DNA of 64,000 nucleotides, taken from assembly GCA_940337035.1 (NCBI GenBank), contig OW679195.1, positions 176,548,015 to 176,612,014 on the forward strand, given 5' to 3'. The position numbers were made by a program, and so were the translations under genes. The notes beneath the pieces are model-generated. The model searched no databases and was not told the origin of the DNA. It saw nothing but the letters and a program-made list of their open reading frames with translations. The stretch is from Agriotes lineatus (lineage: Eukaryota; Arthropoda; Insecta; Coleoptera; Elateridae). Below, in pieces: positions 1 through 11,040 of this stretch; positions within the stretch are counted from its first letter, which is position 1, and each line of letters opens with the position of its first letter.

Positions 1-1080
1 TGGTGGCACAATTCGCTTTTGCTGCGGTAGTAATGGCATTTGCAAAAATTATAAAGAACACTTGCGAAGGTACTGTTATATTTGCATCGTGCACTCCGAT
101 TTTCCTCCAGTTATAATTATTAAATTACCAGCGAGAAACCGGTTGATCCGAGCTGAAATTATGAAATCGAACAATTAATTTTCCGACTTTACGACAGCCG
201 TAAGTAAACCGCATTGACAAGCAAACTGCACAATTTCTACATAATTACTCGCCCATTTTAAAAGTTGCTCGGTGAATGGTCGCCTTGGGCCTTTTCCCGA
301 TTATGTCCAAGCAGTAGAATTTTAAATTATTAAAGTTGTCGCCTTTACTGCTGCAGGCCTACGTGTTCGAAAAACTTCTAAAGGTTACGGGTGAAATTAT
401 ATAAGCATATAGTTAATTTAGTCTGCAAGTGCATGCCAAGTACAAATTGAAATTAGCAACTGTATGAGTTGGCTTAGCTTCACCATTAATTGCTATTAAA
501 GAAAATGTTTTTCTTCTTCATTCTTGATTTTAAGCTTCTATCCACTTTCTTTTTTCTGTTGGCGACATATCGGAATTTCTGTCTTTTTTTCGATGATTCC
601 ATGTTTCTGTAGAATTTCACTGCATTTATAAATTTGCGAAATATACTTGAAATAATATTCTAATTAAAGATAACTATATTTTCTTGAAAAGCACGGTAGT
701 AACTTCCATGAAACACGTGCTTTTGTCATGCAGTAGTTGCAAATACTATCAAGCAAAATCCCCAAGGCTGTTTTATTCTAATTCTAGGAATATCATACAT
801 TCTAACTGTTAGTACAGTGTTTAGTTGTAAAATTATATACGTTTTAGTTCAATGTTACATTTAAGGCAGCTATGCATTTTACTTATTTACTCTTAATAGA
901 CATCAGTTACAAAAAATGGGCCTTATATCCTGTGCAATAATCGATCTGTGTGCACATTTTGTGTTATCAGTATTTCCAACATTTAATTTTGTTGAAAACA
1001 TTTGTTTGCTATAAAAATGCGTGGACTTTGGTAGCACATTTCACCCATACATCTTAGTTAAAGAGGAACTGAAGCGGAAT
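1..1080. other. No gene seen; AT-rich with a moderately GC-richer first 450 bases
   Basis: No reading frame here resembles a known protein. The first 450 bases are less AT-rich than the rest and hold several TAATTA-type homeodomain-like core sites, so they could be single-copy regulatory DNA. That is inference only. Bases 480-1080 are plain AT-rich sequence without repeats that I can see. Confidence 0.5.
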
Positions 1081-1109
1081 AGTAGCGCGGGAGCCATTGT
1101 GGATGGAAC

Positions 1110-1354
1110 TAGTGTAAATGTATAATACTTTAGTAAGTATTAGAGCTAACAGCGAAAAATTTTGGACCATTTTTTCATTGCTACCAAGATTTAATAATAT
1201 ATTGAAAAATAAGGTTGGTAAAACTGACAACTCGTGTGTCAGTTTACCAACGTTGTTTTTCAATATATCATAAACTCTTGGTAGCCATGAAAAAATTATC
1301 CAAAATGTTTCGCTGTTTGGTCTACTTTTACTCAAGTATTATACAGGTACACTA
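1110..1354. mobile_element. Palindromic hAT-type MITE with 8-bp target duplication
   Basis: The 245-bp segment is one long imperfect inverted repeat. It begins TAGTGTA and ends with the complement TACACTA, and each arm of about 115 bp pairs with the other around a short centre near 1232. It is flanked on both sides by GATGGAAC (1102-1109 and 1355-1362), a perfect 8-bp duplication. Eight-base duplications and short TIRs are typical of the hAT superfamily, but the terminal bases are not diagnostic, so the superfamily is inferred. No transposase is encoded; the open frame across it is a by-product of the palindrome. Confidence 0.8.
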
Positions 1355-1381
1355 GATGGAACGGATTAGTAGCGCCGATTA

Positions 1382-1746
1382 CAGTGCCTTTATATAGACA
1401 GTGGCGACAATAGGGTGTCCTATTTTTGATTGGCTTCATAGATCACGTGGTTTTAGTCGCCATGTTTAGGCTAAATCACCTGCAATTCGTGTTATACTTT
1501 TGGCAGTACTGAAGTGTATTGTCAGTATATGTCAAATTCGAGGTTAGTAGCTTAGGTTTTAATTGATTTTTGACACAGACTTAACCTGCAAATCCCGAAT
1601 GTTTTCAGTACTTCCAAACGTAAAACACGTATCACAGGCGACTCTGATTACGAATTTAAATGAACGCCCGTTACAGATTTGCCTAAATATGGCGGCGGGG
1701 ACGTGGTTTAGTTGTATTGTCGCCACTTGTTTATATAAAGGCACTG
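1382..1746. mobile_element. Palindromic Tc1-like MITE, family shared with 19807-20034
   Basis: The left end starts CAGTGCCTTTATATA and the right end is its imperfect complement. The arms pair inward through a CAGTACTGAA block to a centre near 1560. CAGTG termini after a TA are typical of Tc1-like elements. The left flank has TA, while the right flank reads TG, so the duplication is decayed. The central block recurs in the palindrome at 19807-20034. Open frames on both strands mirror each other because of the inverted repeat and are not genes. Confidence 0.65.
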
Positions 1747-1754
1747 TGATATTG

Positions 1755-2968
1755 AAAATATCATTAACTAAGCATATCATTAACTAAGCAACACAGATAG
1801 TAGCAGATACTTATTGTTTCACATACAAAAATGGTTGAAGTTGCTGATTGCCAAATATTGGGGTTACTTAGTTACTGAAAATTCGATACAAATAAAACAT
1901 TTGCTGCAAATTACAAAAAAATCTATGGAATTTAGTCAAAATTAAAATATACTAAAAATTTATTGGAAATTTGCTAAAAACTTGTTTCTTTAATTTATTA
2001 GGAGTTGACAGTATTTTCTGAAATTATACAATAAGCTTTCCCACAAGTTTAGTGAAAGCTTAGTGAAATTTGTCAAACAGTGCCTGTAAACAAGCTGCAA
2101 AGTTACTTACATCTTATTTTACAGAATCAACAACGTAATACAACAAGAAATTAATAATAAACAACGATATAATAACGCAATTAATATACAAAGACAGTTC
2201 GCAAAAGCAAACAAGTTGTGCAAATTAGTTATAAATAAATACAATCTTGATTTAAAAAAATTGTGGCAACACGCTGAAAATTTGTAGCAAATTTACTAAA
2301 AGGCGGTTACCGCAAGTTCACGTCCTTACTGAAATTTTGCTGTAAAATTTCTGAGTAGTAACTTCAGATTCACGGAAAAGTGTATCACGAACTTCCTGAA
2401 ATTACTTGCAATCCTTCTGAAACAAAAATTGCAATCTAAAGTTACCGACGGTGTGATGTAAACTATACTAAAAAGTGATAAGAATCGGTTGTTAATTGGT
2501 TGGAACTTCTGCGAGCCACCTGAGTAGTTACATGGGGTAGGAGCCTGCTGTGTATATGGGTCCAGATCTAGCTGTATCCGAGAATTTTCTCGGGGCAGCA
2601 AATGATTTGAACTCATTAGTTAACTTAACTTGTAGTTAGATTAAGTTTTGTTGAATGTGTTGTGTTGCGATAAGGGGAAGCCTGCGGCACATTACCTCCG
2701 TTGCACTTCCCGCATTAAAAAATGTTCCTAGATACCGTGGAAAATTAATCTTCTTTCTTTTTCCCGCAAGTATACGCAATATATTTCTATAGTGAAATAG
2801 AGCACATTATGTCGCGGCATTGGTTAAAATTACAAACAAACAAAACCGTATAATATTTTGTGAGATTCTTTAAATTGATTAATAAACGCACCAAATTAAG
2901 CTTACGACTGTTCTTAAATACAGAAAATAAAACTGAATTACTGGCTCTCTCTAAAGGTTTTGAAGCCC
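1755..2968. other. No gene seen; AT-rich intergenic sequence
   Basis: Long AT-rich stretch with many short A/T runs and scattered open frames under 100 codons, none resembling a known protein. I see no repeat structure. Confidence 0.5.
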
Positions 2969-2972
2969 TTAA

Positions 2973-3564
2973 CCACTGACATGCGGTATGCTATACCGTT
3001 CCAAAAATTCATTCTGTTGTAAAACGAGTTTTACAAAAGATTCCTAGAAAGTGGTGTGTAACTGTACCTATTGTCAACTGCTGCAGTTTCAGTATGCGTT
3101 TAGTTTTTGAATTACGTTGACGTAAAGTTTTCTTGCGGTATCACGTACCGCATGTCAGTGACTACGTTCCTATAGTTAAAAGCAGTGCAGTTATTGTCAG
3201 TATTTTCTATTCTAATCTTTTTTTAAATTAATATCATTAATTTGTTACTTTAAACATTATTTTACCATTTTATAGTTACCAATACTCAAGTATTGCTGTA
3301 ATTAAGTTTATACATGGTTTTGTGGCAATGTCCAACATTTTTTTTAAATATGATGGATGCGTTTATATTTTTTTCGAAAAAATAAAGCTAATTTTATTTT
3401 GAGTCGTATTTTATTCTACAGAAGTATGAAGAATAATTCAGTAATTGATGTAAAAAACAAATACATTGATATAGGACAGATTAGCATTAAAAACAAAGAA
3501 TAATAGGCAACGGTATGACATACCGCACGTCAGTGTCTACGTCCTGAAACATCCTTGTCATTGG
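2973..3564. mobile_element. piggyBac-like non-autonomous element flanked by TTAA
   Basis: The segment is flanked by TTAA at 2969-2972 and 3565-3568. It starts CCACTGACATGCGG and ends with CATTGG, whose complement CCAATG matches the start with one mismatch. A CACTGAC..GCGGTAT block occurs near the left end, again as its inverse near 3140-3165, and near 3510-3530. These are subterminal inverted copies like those of piggyBac-like elements. TTAA duplication and CC-starting ends fit that superfamily. No transposase frame is present. The TIRs are partly degraded, so I hold this at moderate confidence. Confidence 0.6.
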
Positions 3565-3664
3565 TTAAGGGTTAAAACTTACCGTGGCCTCGCAGGCACT
3601 TAAAGATAATTTCATATATAACAATAAATAAAACGCATTCCGTTTCTTTTTTTAAGTTGACGTT

Positions 3665-4258
3665 GAAGGTTCAACCACAGTCTCATTTCCTTGTTAGGGA
3701 TGCAAGATGGCTGCCACTGTTATCGCTCTGGACCTTTAAATATAAAACCTAAGGAAGGAATGTCGTCAACTTGTAGCATATGATTGAACTACGACGGAAG
3801 TCGCCATTTGTAAAACCCATTGATGACTCATTATTGTGAGTTTCGCGTGGTTACGCCAGTTTCGCTGTAAACAAACTTGTGTTGAAAAATTGTTAGTTGT
3901 GCTTCTTGTGTGTGTTTTCAAACACCTACAACTACAAGTAAAGGAATAACGTTCCACCAGTAAATAATAATTACATGCAATCAATACAATGTAAACAATG
4001 TACATAACCTAACAAACTTTCACCAGTAGCGTGGTAAGTATGTTTGAAAAATGGCTTACTTCTCTACTTAAACTTAACAGTTTTGCTACCCCTTTGCCTC
4101 GTGACGTCACTGGTCAATGTAAGCGGAAACACCTATCCGCCATATTGAAGACCCAACTTGTTCCCTATTTTTATACGAAACGCTCCTTCCTGAAGTTTTA
4201 TATTCAAAGCTCTGGACGCTCGCCTCCGAGATGACACCAATCCACAAACCTTGAACTG
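3665..4258. repeat. Degenerate inverted-repeat element
   Basis: The left segment (about 3665-3765) and the right segment (about 4175-4258) are imperfect complements. For example, TTTAAATATAAAACCTAAGG on the left pairs with CTGAAGTTTTATATTCAAAG on the right. The interior pairs only weakly. This is probably an old palindromic DNA element of unknown superfamily. The 67- and 79-codon open frames inside do not resemble known proteins. Confidence 0.5.
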
Positions 4259-5102
4259 CAGGCTTCTTTGACTTCCTCATCTTCCTTGCCCCGTTAAACT
4301 CCTTTAATCAGCTTTTGAATCCCGAATTGTTCAGATGCGTTTATTGTTCGCTTATTTTGTTTTGTAGGTTATTCTCGTTGGGCTTATACGAACATTTCTG
4401 TGTATTACTCTATGTTGAATCTTTCGAGTCAGTTGAAGTCAAACTTTATTTTTATTGTTTGTTTTCATACAAAAAAATGTGTACATATCTTGGCATATAA
4501 AGGATTGTTTATAAAAATTTGAATAGATTGTGGTCTATTTGGGAAGCAGAACATTAAATCAAGCATCCCAAATTAAATCTGGTGTGATACACGCACACAA
4601 CTTCCTTTTACAGTGGTCTTATAATTATCCAAAAATTTGATTTTTAATCTTTAAGCATTTGTCAAAAATTACAAATTCTACAAAAACGGTAGAAAATAGA
4701 GCGTTAGTTCAAGAGAAAGATTTTCTCTAAAATTTTAAGCTGAATTAAAAAATGTAATAATATACCTGGTGTTCAATATAATATAGGAGTTAATAAAAAA
4801 ACAAAAGAAACCCATTTTATAGGTATTCAACTGGAAAATCACCTCTCTCACATCAATACACATTAAAAATGTAATAAAAATGTGAAGTTTGAAAAAATCG
4901 AAAAAAAAACTGAAAAATCACAAGAGTAAACACCATACTTCCGGTTATACGATTTTCTTCAAAAACTTGCTGTCGCATCAAGATAGTACACAAAACTTAT
5001 ATACGAAGTTTCAACGCCATACCTCTTTTCGTTTTTGAGATATTCTGTTCACACACAGCCAGACAGACACACAGACAGGCCAACGAGCAAAAACATGTTT
5101 TT

Positions 5103-5356
5103 CTTCAAACGGCAGTAAAATATGGCATTATACTGCTGGATTGATGATGCTAAACTGTCACTTTATTGCCAAGCGGCAGATAATATTATCTGCCGCTGAC
5201 GAGCGGCAGATAAAGTTATTATCTGCCGCTGACGACTTTATCTGCCGCTCGTCAGCGACAGATAATATTATCTGCCGCTGAAGAGATCAAGTAATTTTCT
5301 TCGAATTTTGTTCACAAAGTTGTAAATAATTTGTTATAAAAACGTTTGAAGAAAAA
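5103..5356. repeat. Hairpin element with tandem GCGGCAGATAA palindromes
   Basis: Outer arms TTCTTCAAACG (about 5101) and CGTTTGAAGAA (about 5344) are complementary. Between 5173 and 5282 lie at least three near-identical palindromes of the type GCGGCAGATAATATTATCTGCCGC, alternating with spacers GCTGACGA and its complement TCGTCAGC. The stretch can fold on itself in several registers. It is absent from the other copy of the host repeat at 54571-55215. No coding potential. Confidence 0.7.
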
Positions 5357-5499
5357 ATACTATATGTTATTCGGAGCAAAAGTATCTTTATGTGGCTCGG
5401 CTGTACTTATCTGCCTCGCAAGCTCGGCAGATAACCCGTCCAGCCTCGCCACATAAAATATAACTTTTGCTCCTAATAACATAATATACTATTTTTGGG
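5353..5499. repeat. Hairpin element with nested stems
   Basis: The outer arms (about 5353-5398 and 5450-5499) pair through TATGTTATTCGGAGCAAAAG and its near complement. Inside are GTGGCTCGGCTG paired with CAGCCTCGCCAC, then TTATCTGCC paired with GGCAGATAA around the tip TCGCAAGCTC. The outer stem is AT-rich and the tip GC-rich. The GGCAGATAA motif is shared with the neighbouring element at 5103-5356. It forms the right half of the insertion seen when the two copies of the dispersed repeat are compared. Confidence 0.75.
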
Positions 5500-5588
5500 T
5501 TCGGGGGACTCTAAAACGTGAAGATCTGTTTAAAACTCAATTTCGAATTTTTGGGGTGAATTCCATACTTCCTTTATCGTAAAAGGAA

Positions 5589-8000
5589 AAAATGTAGGGT
5601 TTTGTTATTAAATTCGGTTAATTACCGTAAGATAAGCAGCAATTGAAAAAAATGTATAAGATTTGTTAGTTTTGCTCTCATAAAAGACAAACGGTTTTAT
5701 CTGCGCTGGAGGAGCATGTATGTGAACGTCCATTCAAGTGGTTAAACTTGTTCAGGAAGTGAAACTCAGGCATGTTACACAGTATCGACAGTCGCTTTGT
5801 GCGGCGATCGCTGATCTTGGTTGATTATAATCTGCTGCTCAGCCCTGGAGCGGCGCGAAATTGCCGTAGAACACAACAAAATAGATGGGTTAGCAAAAGC
5901 GAACTCGCAAGATTAACCAACTCGTTCAATAATTATCAGCTTTCGATTAGGATGCACCGATGGCGTGGTTTTTCAAAAATCCTGGTTCACAATCAAGACT
6001 ACTAAAGATCAAAGCAGTCGCAGCAGCAGGCAGCTCACATGCAGGGTAACGACTCGCACAAATAAAGTCATGGTTTATTTTGCTGCAGCATCTTATCGTT
6101 ATAAATCATTTATTAGATTGTTGCTTTTTTGCAAGAAGCGCACGAACAGCAAGCGCGACTGTTCTATTTAAGCTGAATATAATACCGGTGTAACGTCAGG
6201 GCTCGTGCCTGTAACGAGACACTTCCGCGTACAGCGCCGGACATGATATCGGCCGTTTCGAAAACTAACAGCGCGATCATCTCAGCTGGATTGCCACTTC
6301 GGCTCGGTTTGCAACATTGACAAAATGCACTTGCCTTTTCCGGGTTGATTGGAATTTATGACGAAGCTCGTACTTATCTTTTTATTGCTTGGACCCTGTA
6401 CTGAAAACCGCACCAGATTTACGAATTACGTACTAAAACAACGTAGTGAGTAATAAAATACGCTTCTTGAGTAAAAGGGTGGTGGCTTATATGCAAATAG
6501 TCACGCCGCATATTTAAAACACAACACTAGCTCACAGAACAACTAACCTAACAAGCACACAATGTAATACAGACTTTTTGTAATATCATCAATCCGAATT
6601 TCCACTTAAAAATCTTTTACTGCAACGTTTTTACGCCTCTAAGCAAGAAGAAATTATTAAAGAAACATAGTGTTGATTAGCTTTCCGATTTTTACGTCCT
6701 TAAGTGGGTCTTCACTCGCTCCACGATTACCCTCAATCTTCGCAGATCCTTGGTCTTCTTCTGGTTCTTCTTCTCTGTATCTATTTGTTAAAGTATTTCG
6801 TCGTCTTGAGCTTTTCGATTCTGAAGTGGCCCAGTCATCTAAACCTTACTGCTTTGATGGACGCCTTCCCACTCTTGTCACTTCTCTACTCGTGAGTGTT
6901 TTCCTAGTATTGTAATCTAAGTTACCTGCTCTTGACATTAAAACTTAATCATTGATTAATACTCTGTATCGCAATGCATTGAATTCTTATAAAACGATCC
7001 ATGGAGTTTTGTTTTTCTTATGAAAATATCAACAGTAGAAAATTTATCCACATTGATAACCAAAGTATTCATGCTACTGGGGTCAATTGTAATTAAAGAT
7101 CCATTAGAGATTTTTAATGTTGATTTTTCAAGTATTAAAGTATCTGTCGAATTAAAATTGAGGTAGTAATAAAAATTTGCTGAACTAACCTAGGTAGTGA
7201 GGGTTATCTTGGATAATAACATATCATAAAAAACAATACTTTTCACTGCCTCCTGTAAGTTGTTCGTCTGAGGTACGAGGGTGAATATGTAAGGTTGCAA
7301 ATATTTTGATTTACAGTCAAGGTAGAATGTTTATAGTAATTTTTTTAATATTTATAGTAAAGTTAAATAAGATGGAATAGTATGATCAATCTACTTTCAA
7401 ACAGGTTGCTGACAAAAAACACAATATCATTGTTGAAACTTTACATAACGCGTTTTCAATTGACTGGCTCAATTCTTCCACTTCATATGTTGCATTATAT
7501 ATCTCGAAATACTTACCTTGTGAGATAAGTGCCGTAGCACCATCTTTCTAAACATATACATATAACGTTTTTACTCTGTAAAACGTTCTTAACACATTAA
7601 CATAACGTTCTGTATTGAAAATAACGGTACGATTAATTTTCTAAACGACTCAAATTAAGCCAAAAAACGAAGACAACACACCGCATTCTAATCCTTTAAT
7701 TATCTAGATTCATGGAATTTCGTTCTGACACTAGCGACAATTTTCTTTATTGAAAAAATTACAAATGCAGATGTACTTCAACTGCTGCTATTTAGTCATT
7801 TTAAAAGTTGTTCTTATGGTTCAACATTGCTCATGATTTTGTGTAGAACTTGACACTGTGTATCGTTTGGATATATCAATTTTATGTTCAAACTTCTGTT
7901 TGCCCATGAAATAGACAATTCGGTGAAATTGTGCGGAAACAAATTAGACTGCAAAACTAGTTCACAATGTGTAACGATTACAGTAGACGTATGGCACTTT
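5589..8000. other. No gene seen; GC-richer island about 5700-6330
   Basis: Bases 5700-6330 are clearly less AT-rich than their surroundings, with several short open frames that I do not recognise. They could be unique or conserved non-coding DNA. The rest (6330-8000) is AT-rich without recognisable features. The two overlapping 63-81 codon frames near 6670-6915 are serine- and leucine-rich by chance composition. Confidence 0.4.
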
Positions 8001-8011
8001 CAGCATTAATA

Positions 8012-8407
8012 CAGGGTGTTTCGGGAGGAAATGGAAATATTTTAAGGACATGTCTAGGAAGCCAAAATAAGCAAAATAAGCTCGTATGTTCAAGTCCGAT
8101 TTTTATTGGTTTCAGAGATACTTTGATTAATTGTAATTTAAAAACTATGTAATATAAACGCCCAAAATAAGTGTATCGAAGTGGGCGGTGATATTTTCGA
8201 AAATTTGTTGTGAATTAATTCAATTTGTGTATTTTTTGTTTTGTTTTGTTAGTTTTGTAATGAATTTTTCTTTAGTTTTTAAATTACAATTTATGAAAGT
8301 ATCTCTGAAACAAATAAAAATCAAACTTGCTCATATGAGCTTATTTTGCTTATTTGGCTTCCTAGACATGTCCTTAAAAAAATTCCATTTCCTCCCGAAA
8401 CACCCTG
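8012..8407. mobile_element. Palindromic Tc1/mariner-type element, TA-flanked
   Basis: The 396-bp element begins CAGGGTGTTTCGGGAGGAAA and ends with the exact complement. TA occurs at both flanks (8010-8011 and 8408-8409). The arms, about 130 bp each, are near-identical complements (8012-8145 with 8275-8407). The central 130 bases do not pair. TA duplication with CAGGGTG ends matches the elements at 41934, 50257 and 58155. The 105- and 128-codon open frames on the two strands only reflect the palindrome. Confidence 0.85.
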
Positions 8408-8861
8408 TATATATTATCAGGTCAAATTTCAATACACATTGTTTACAAGCAAGGAGTTTTATGCAACCGTTGTGTTTTGCACTTATGCAAATAGTAGAGG
8501 TTATTAGATCGAATACCAAAACACGGCACAATTTAATTGTATATAAAGAGCTCTGTACTTTATTTGATTTTTGAATATACTTTTGAACTCGTTTGTAAAC
8601 AGAAAAAGGCTGAAAATGGGTAGTAAGGCCTGGCGACTTCATTTGCATCTTATTCTACAACCCTTCATCCCTTCACCAAGTGTAAACCTCGTCAGTAAAG
8701 TAACATGATCCTATTATTATACAATTTATGTTCCGAAGTGCTTCCTTAACGAGTGCAAGAAATAATCCACGATACTACACAAGTACACAAATCGTAGGCA
8801 TTTATATTGTCCGATTTAAATCCATATAATGGGCTCTTTAACTAGGAAGTTTTTATTGTTT

Positions 8862-10560
8862 GTTACCAACTTTATTATTTAATGTTCTAAACTGTCGCTC
8901 CACCTCTTCTCAGAGCGCCATATTCTTCTATTTCCTCTTGTATCGTGCCTTTTTGACTAATCTGCCTCTATCAATTCTTGTTATACGGCCATTCCACAGC
9001 TGCCTTCTTTCAGTTGCTTAATCGTTTATGGTTGTTACGGTACAGGTTTTGCTTATTTTTGGTGTTACCCAACTAGAACAAATAAATACATGTAACTGCG
9101 TAGGAACCTCGAATGGGTAACTATTACGAAGCCACTAATAAACCTATCAGGGAGGTGATCCATCACGCTAATAGTGGAGGTGTCTTGATACGAAGCAATG
9201 AAACTATGACATTGATGCATAAATTACTTCATTTCACAAATCTGCCACGTAGTTTTAACCATTGTGGTTTCTTTGCATCTGTATGAGACTTGTATGTAGC
9301 TTTCTCGGTATTGGAAAAGTCGTAGTTACCTTTGGGACGACTTTAAAGTTTTAACTACTTGAAGATGGCTAACGATGGTAGCCTCGACTAATTCATGCTA
9401 CTGATATTCGGTTTTAAAGTTGCAACTACTTTCAAGTATTTTGCATAGTTGCCGCGACGTTCTGGAGATCTTCACTATCCCTGTGAAGTCGAGGAGTTTG
9501 TAAGTCATATTTACTAGTTTTAATAACGTTTCCGCTATCTCCAAAAACGAACGTCTTGTGGACGGTTACTATAAAGTGTATGACGTTCACGTGCCAGTGA
9601 TAAGATATTCACTCAGGTATTTCACAAATTTTATCATTTCATCCATTATCAGGTCAAAAAGTAATGAGGCTAAGCGAGTCTCCTTGTTTTATTCGCTTTC
9701 CAGGTGAAATTGCGTTTGATAACCCATTACTTTTTATTTTCATACTGCTATTCGTGTATATATCCCGTATAAGTATAATATTTACTGTTGGGATTTGTCT
9801 CCTTTTCAGTACCATTATTCTGAAGCCTTGTTGTTCTTGTTGGTTGAAGGTCTACATATACAATAAGTTTTTCTGTTATTATTTTTGTGGTTAGCTTGAT
9901 AGCTGGAGGTTGATTCCACAAAAGCTCTCTGGCTTCTCCTTTTTTCCCTTCTTACATATTGGTATCAACAAGCTGGTTAGTTTTGTGGTATTTTTGTTTC
10001 TTTCATAACCCTGTTTAGTAGTATACAATTTACGAATACTTTTAATTTTTCGATTGATTTTGTGATTGTCTTTTTTATTTGATGATTATCTCGTTTGTGT
10101 GATGTAGACCGTTATACCATCATCTGCTATTTCTGCTTCTTCTTGGTTGTTTGTATCTTCTGCGGAATAAACTTGTAAAATATTAGCCTATATCCTCGAT
10201 TCAAGTGATATTTTCTGCGTTTCAATGTATTCTTTCAGCTTTGTCTTTTGATTGCGGATTGTTTCCCACATCTGCTTTTGTATTCCAAAGAAATCGTGTT
10301 CTAATTTTTTGTATATCAGTATTCTTTTCTTGTTTTTCTTGTCGGCTGTGAAGAACCAGAGGTTTTTCTTCTTTTACAGTGGTCTTTATTTAGTAATATC
10401 CTTTTTGGCATGTTGCATTTTATCTGCGTTTTCTATGTTTTGTTTCATTTCTTGCCAGCCTGTGTTAGCATTGTCGTTTAGTCGTATTGTATTCTAACTT
10501 ATGTTGTCTGTTCATGTATTTTTAAAAAAGTCTAACACTTTCTCCATTAAGTCATTCCAT
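8862..10560 (-). pseudogene. Decayed non-LTR retrotransposon reverse transcriptase
   Basis: Reading the minus strand from about 10560 downwards, pieces of a LINE-type ORF2 appear in shifting frames. There is a run resembling the spacer before the RT core, then YIRDIYTNSSMKI and KQGDSLS (about 9670-9800; the RT block usually read GxxQGD.LSP), then LLFDLIMDEM in another frame. Near the end RWSDSLEH, followed by a stop at about 8880-8906, resembles the C-terminal tail of such proteins. Many stops and frameshifts show it is dead. The clade cannot be assigned from this. Short plus-strand open frames here are shadows. Confidence 0.6.
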
Positions 10561-10813
10561 AGCGAATTGGAGTAATTTCGAATAAAGCTCTATAATGCGA
10601 AATCACATTGGATCTTCCATAAAAGTAGCATTAACAATTAACATTATTTCACCAGACTGACCATTGAAATGTGAAATTGTTTCTGTGGTATGTGTATGTA
10701 TTATCTGTAACCTCTTTTACCTACCGGTGTATAGGCTAGTGCTTTGTACGCTAGCATCTGGCGTTGCAGTGCTCAACTTGCTCCGATTTTGGGTTACAAA
10801 GTTGGAGCGTGCT

Positions 10814-11040
10814 TTTTGAGCTTGCATAGCAACCATTGTGTTAGGTTTGTGTGTGCTGGTGATGTGTCTTAGGTCTGTGGTTTCGAGTAGAGCACAGTTA
10901 ATTTGGTACCCAACTGTGAATGGTCACCGAACTCGATACGTATCGCCAAGGCTGTGGAAAATTTTCGCCCACCGTGGGATTCGAACTGAAGACTTGCTTA
11001 ATGCAAGCCTAACGCTCTACCAACTGCGCTACATGACTTC
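10814..11040 (-). repeat. tRNA-derived SINE, copy 1
   Basis: Read on the minus strand, the head holds an RNA polymerase III A box (GTAGCGCAGTTGGTAGAGCG, about 11013-11032) and a B box resembling GGTTCGAATCC (10977-10987, one mismatch). The 3-prime part runs leftwards to TTTTGAG complement at about 10814. The whole unit recurs at 57290-57536 in the same orientation with about 10-15% differences by eye. It cannot fold as a complete tRNA with a proper acceptor stem, so it is a SINE and not a tRNA gene. Confidence 0.85.

Larger units (their letters stand above)
4609..5588. repeat. Dispersed repeat, copy A, interrupted at 5103-5490
   Basis: Bases 4609-5102 plus 5491-5588 match, in the same order and orientation, the repeat at 54571-55215. 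Shared blocks include the left end CTTCCTTTTACAG, a GTCGCATC..GATAGTACACAAAA block, a CAGACAGACACACAGACAG tract and GGGGACTCTAAAACGTGAAG. The ends form an inverted pair (CTTCCTTTTAC at the left, GTAAAAGGAA at the right), which suggests a DNA-type element. Compared with the uninterrupted copy B, copy A carries about 390 extra bases made of two hairpin elements. No protein is encoded. Confidence 0.75.

Noticed and set aside
10950..11035. tRNA gene on the minus strand
   Set aside because: The A and B boxes are tRNA-like, but the acceptor and anticodon stems do not form and the same unit with a long extra 3-prime part recurs at 57290. It is a SINE.
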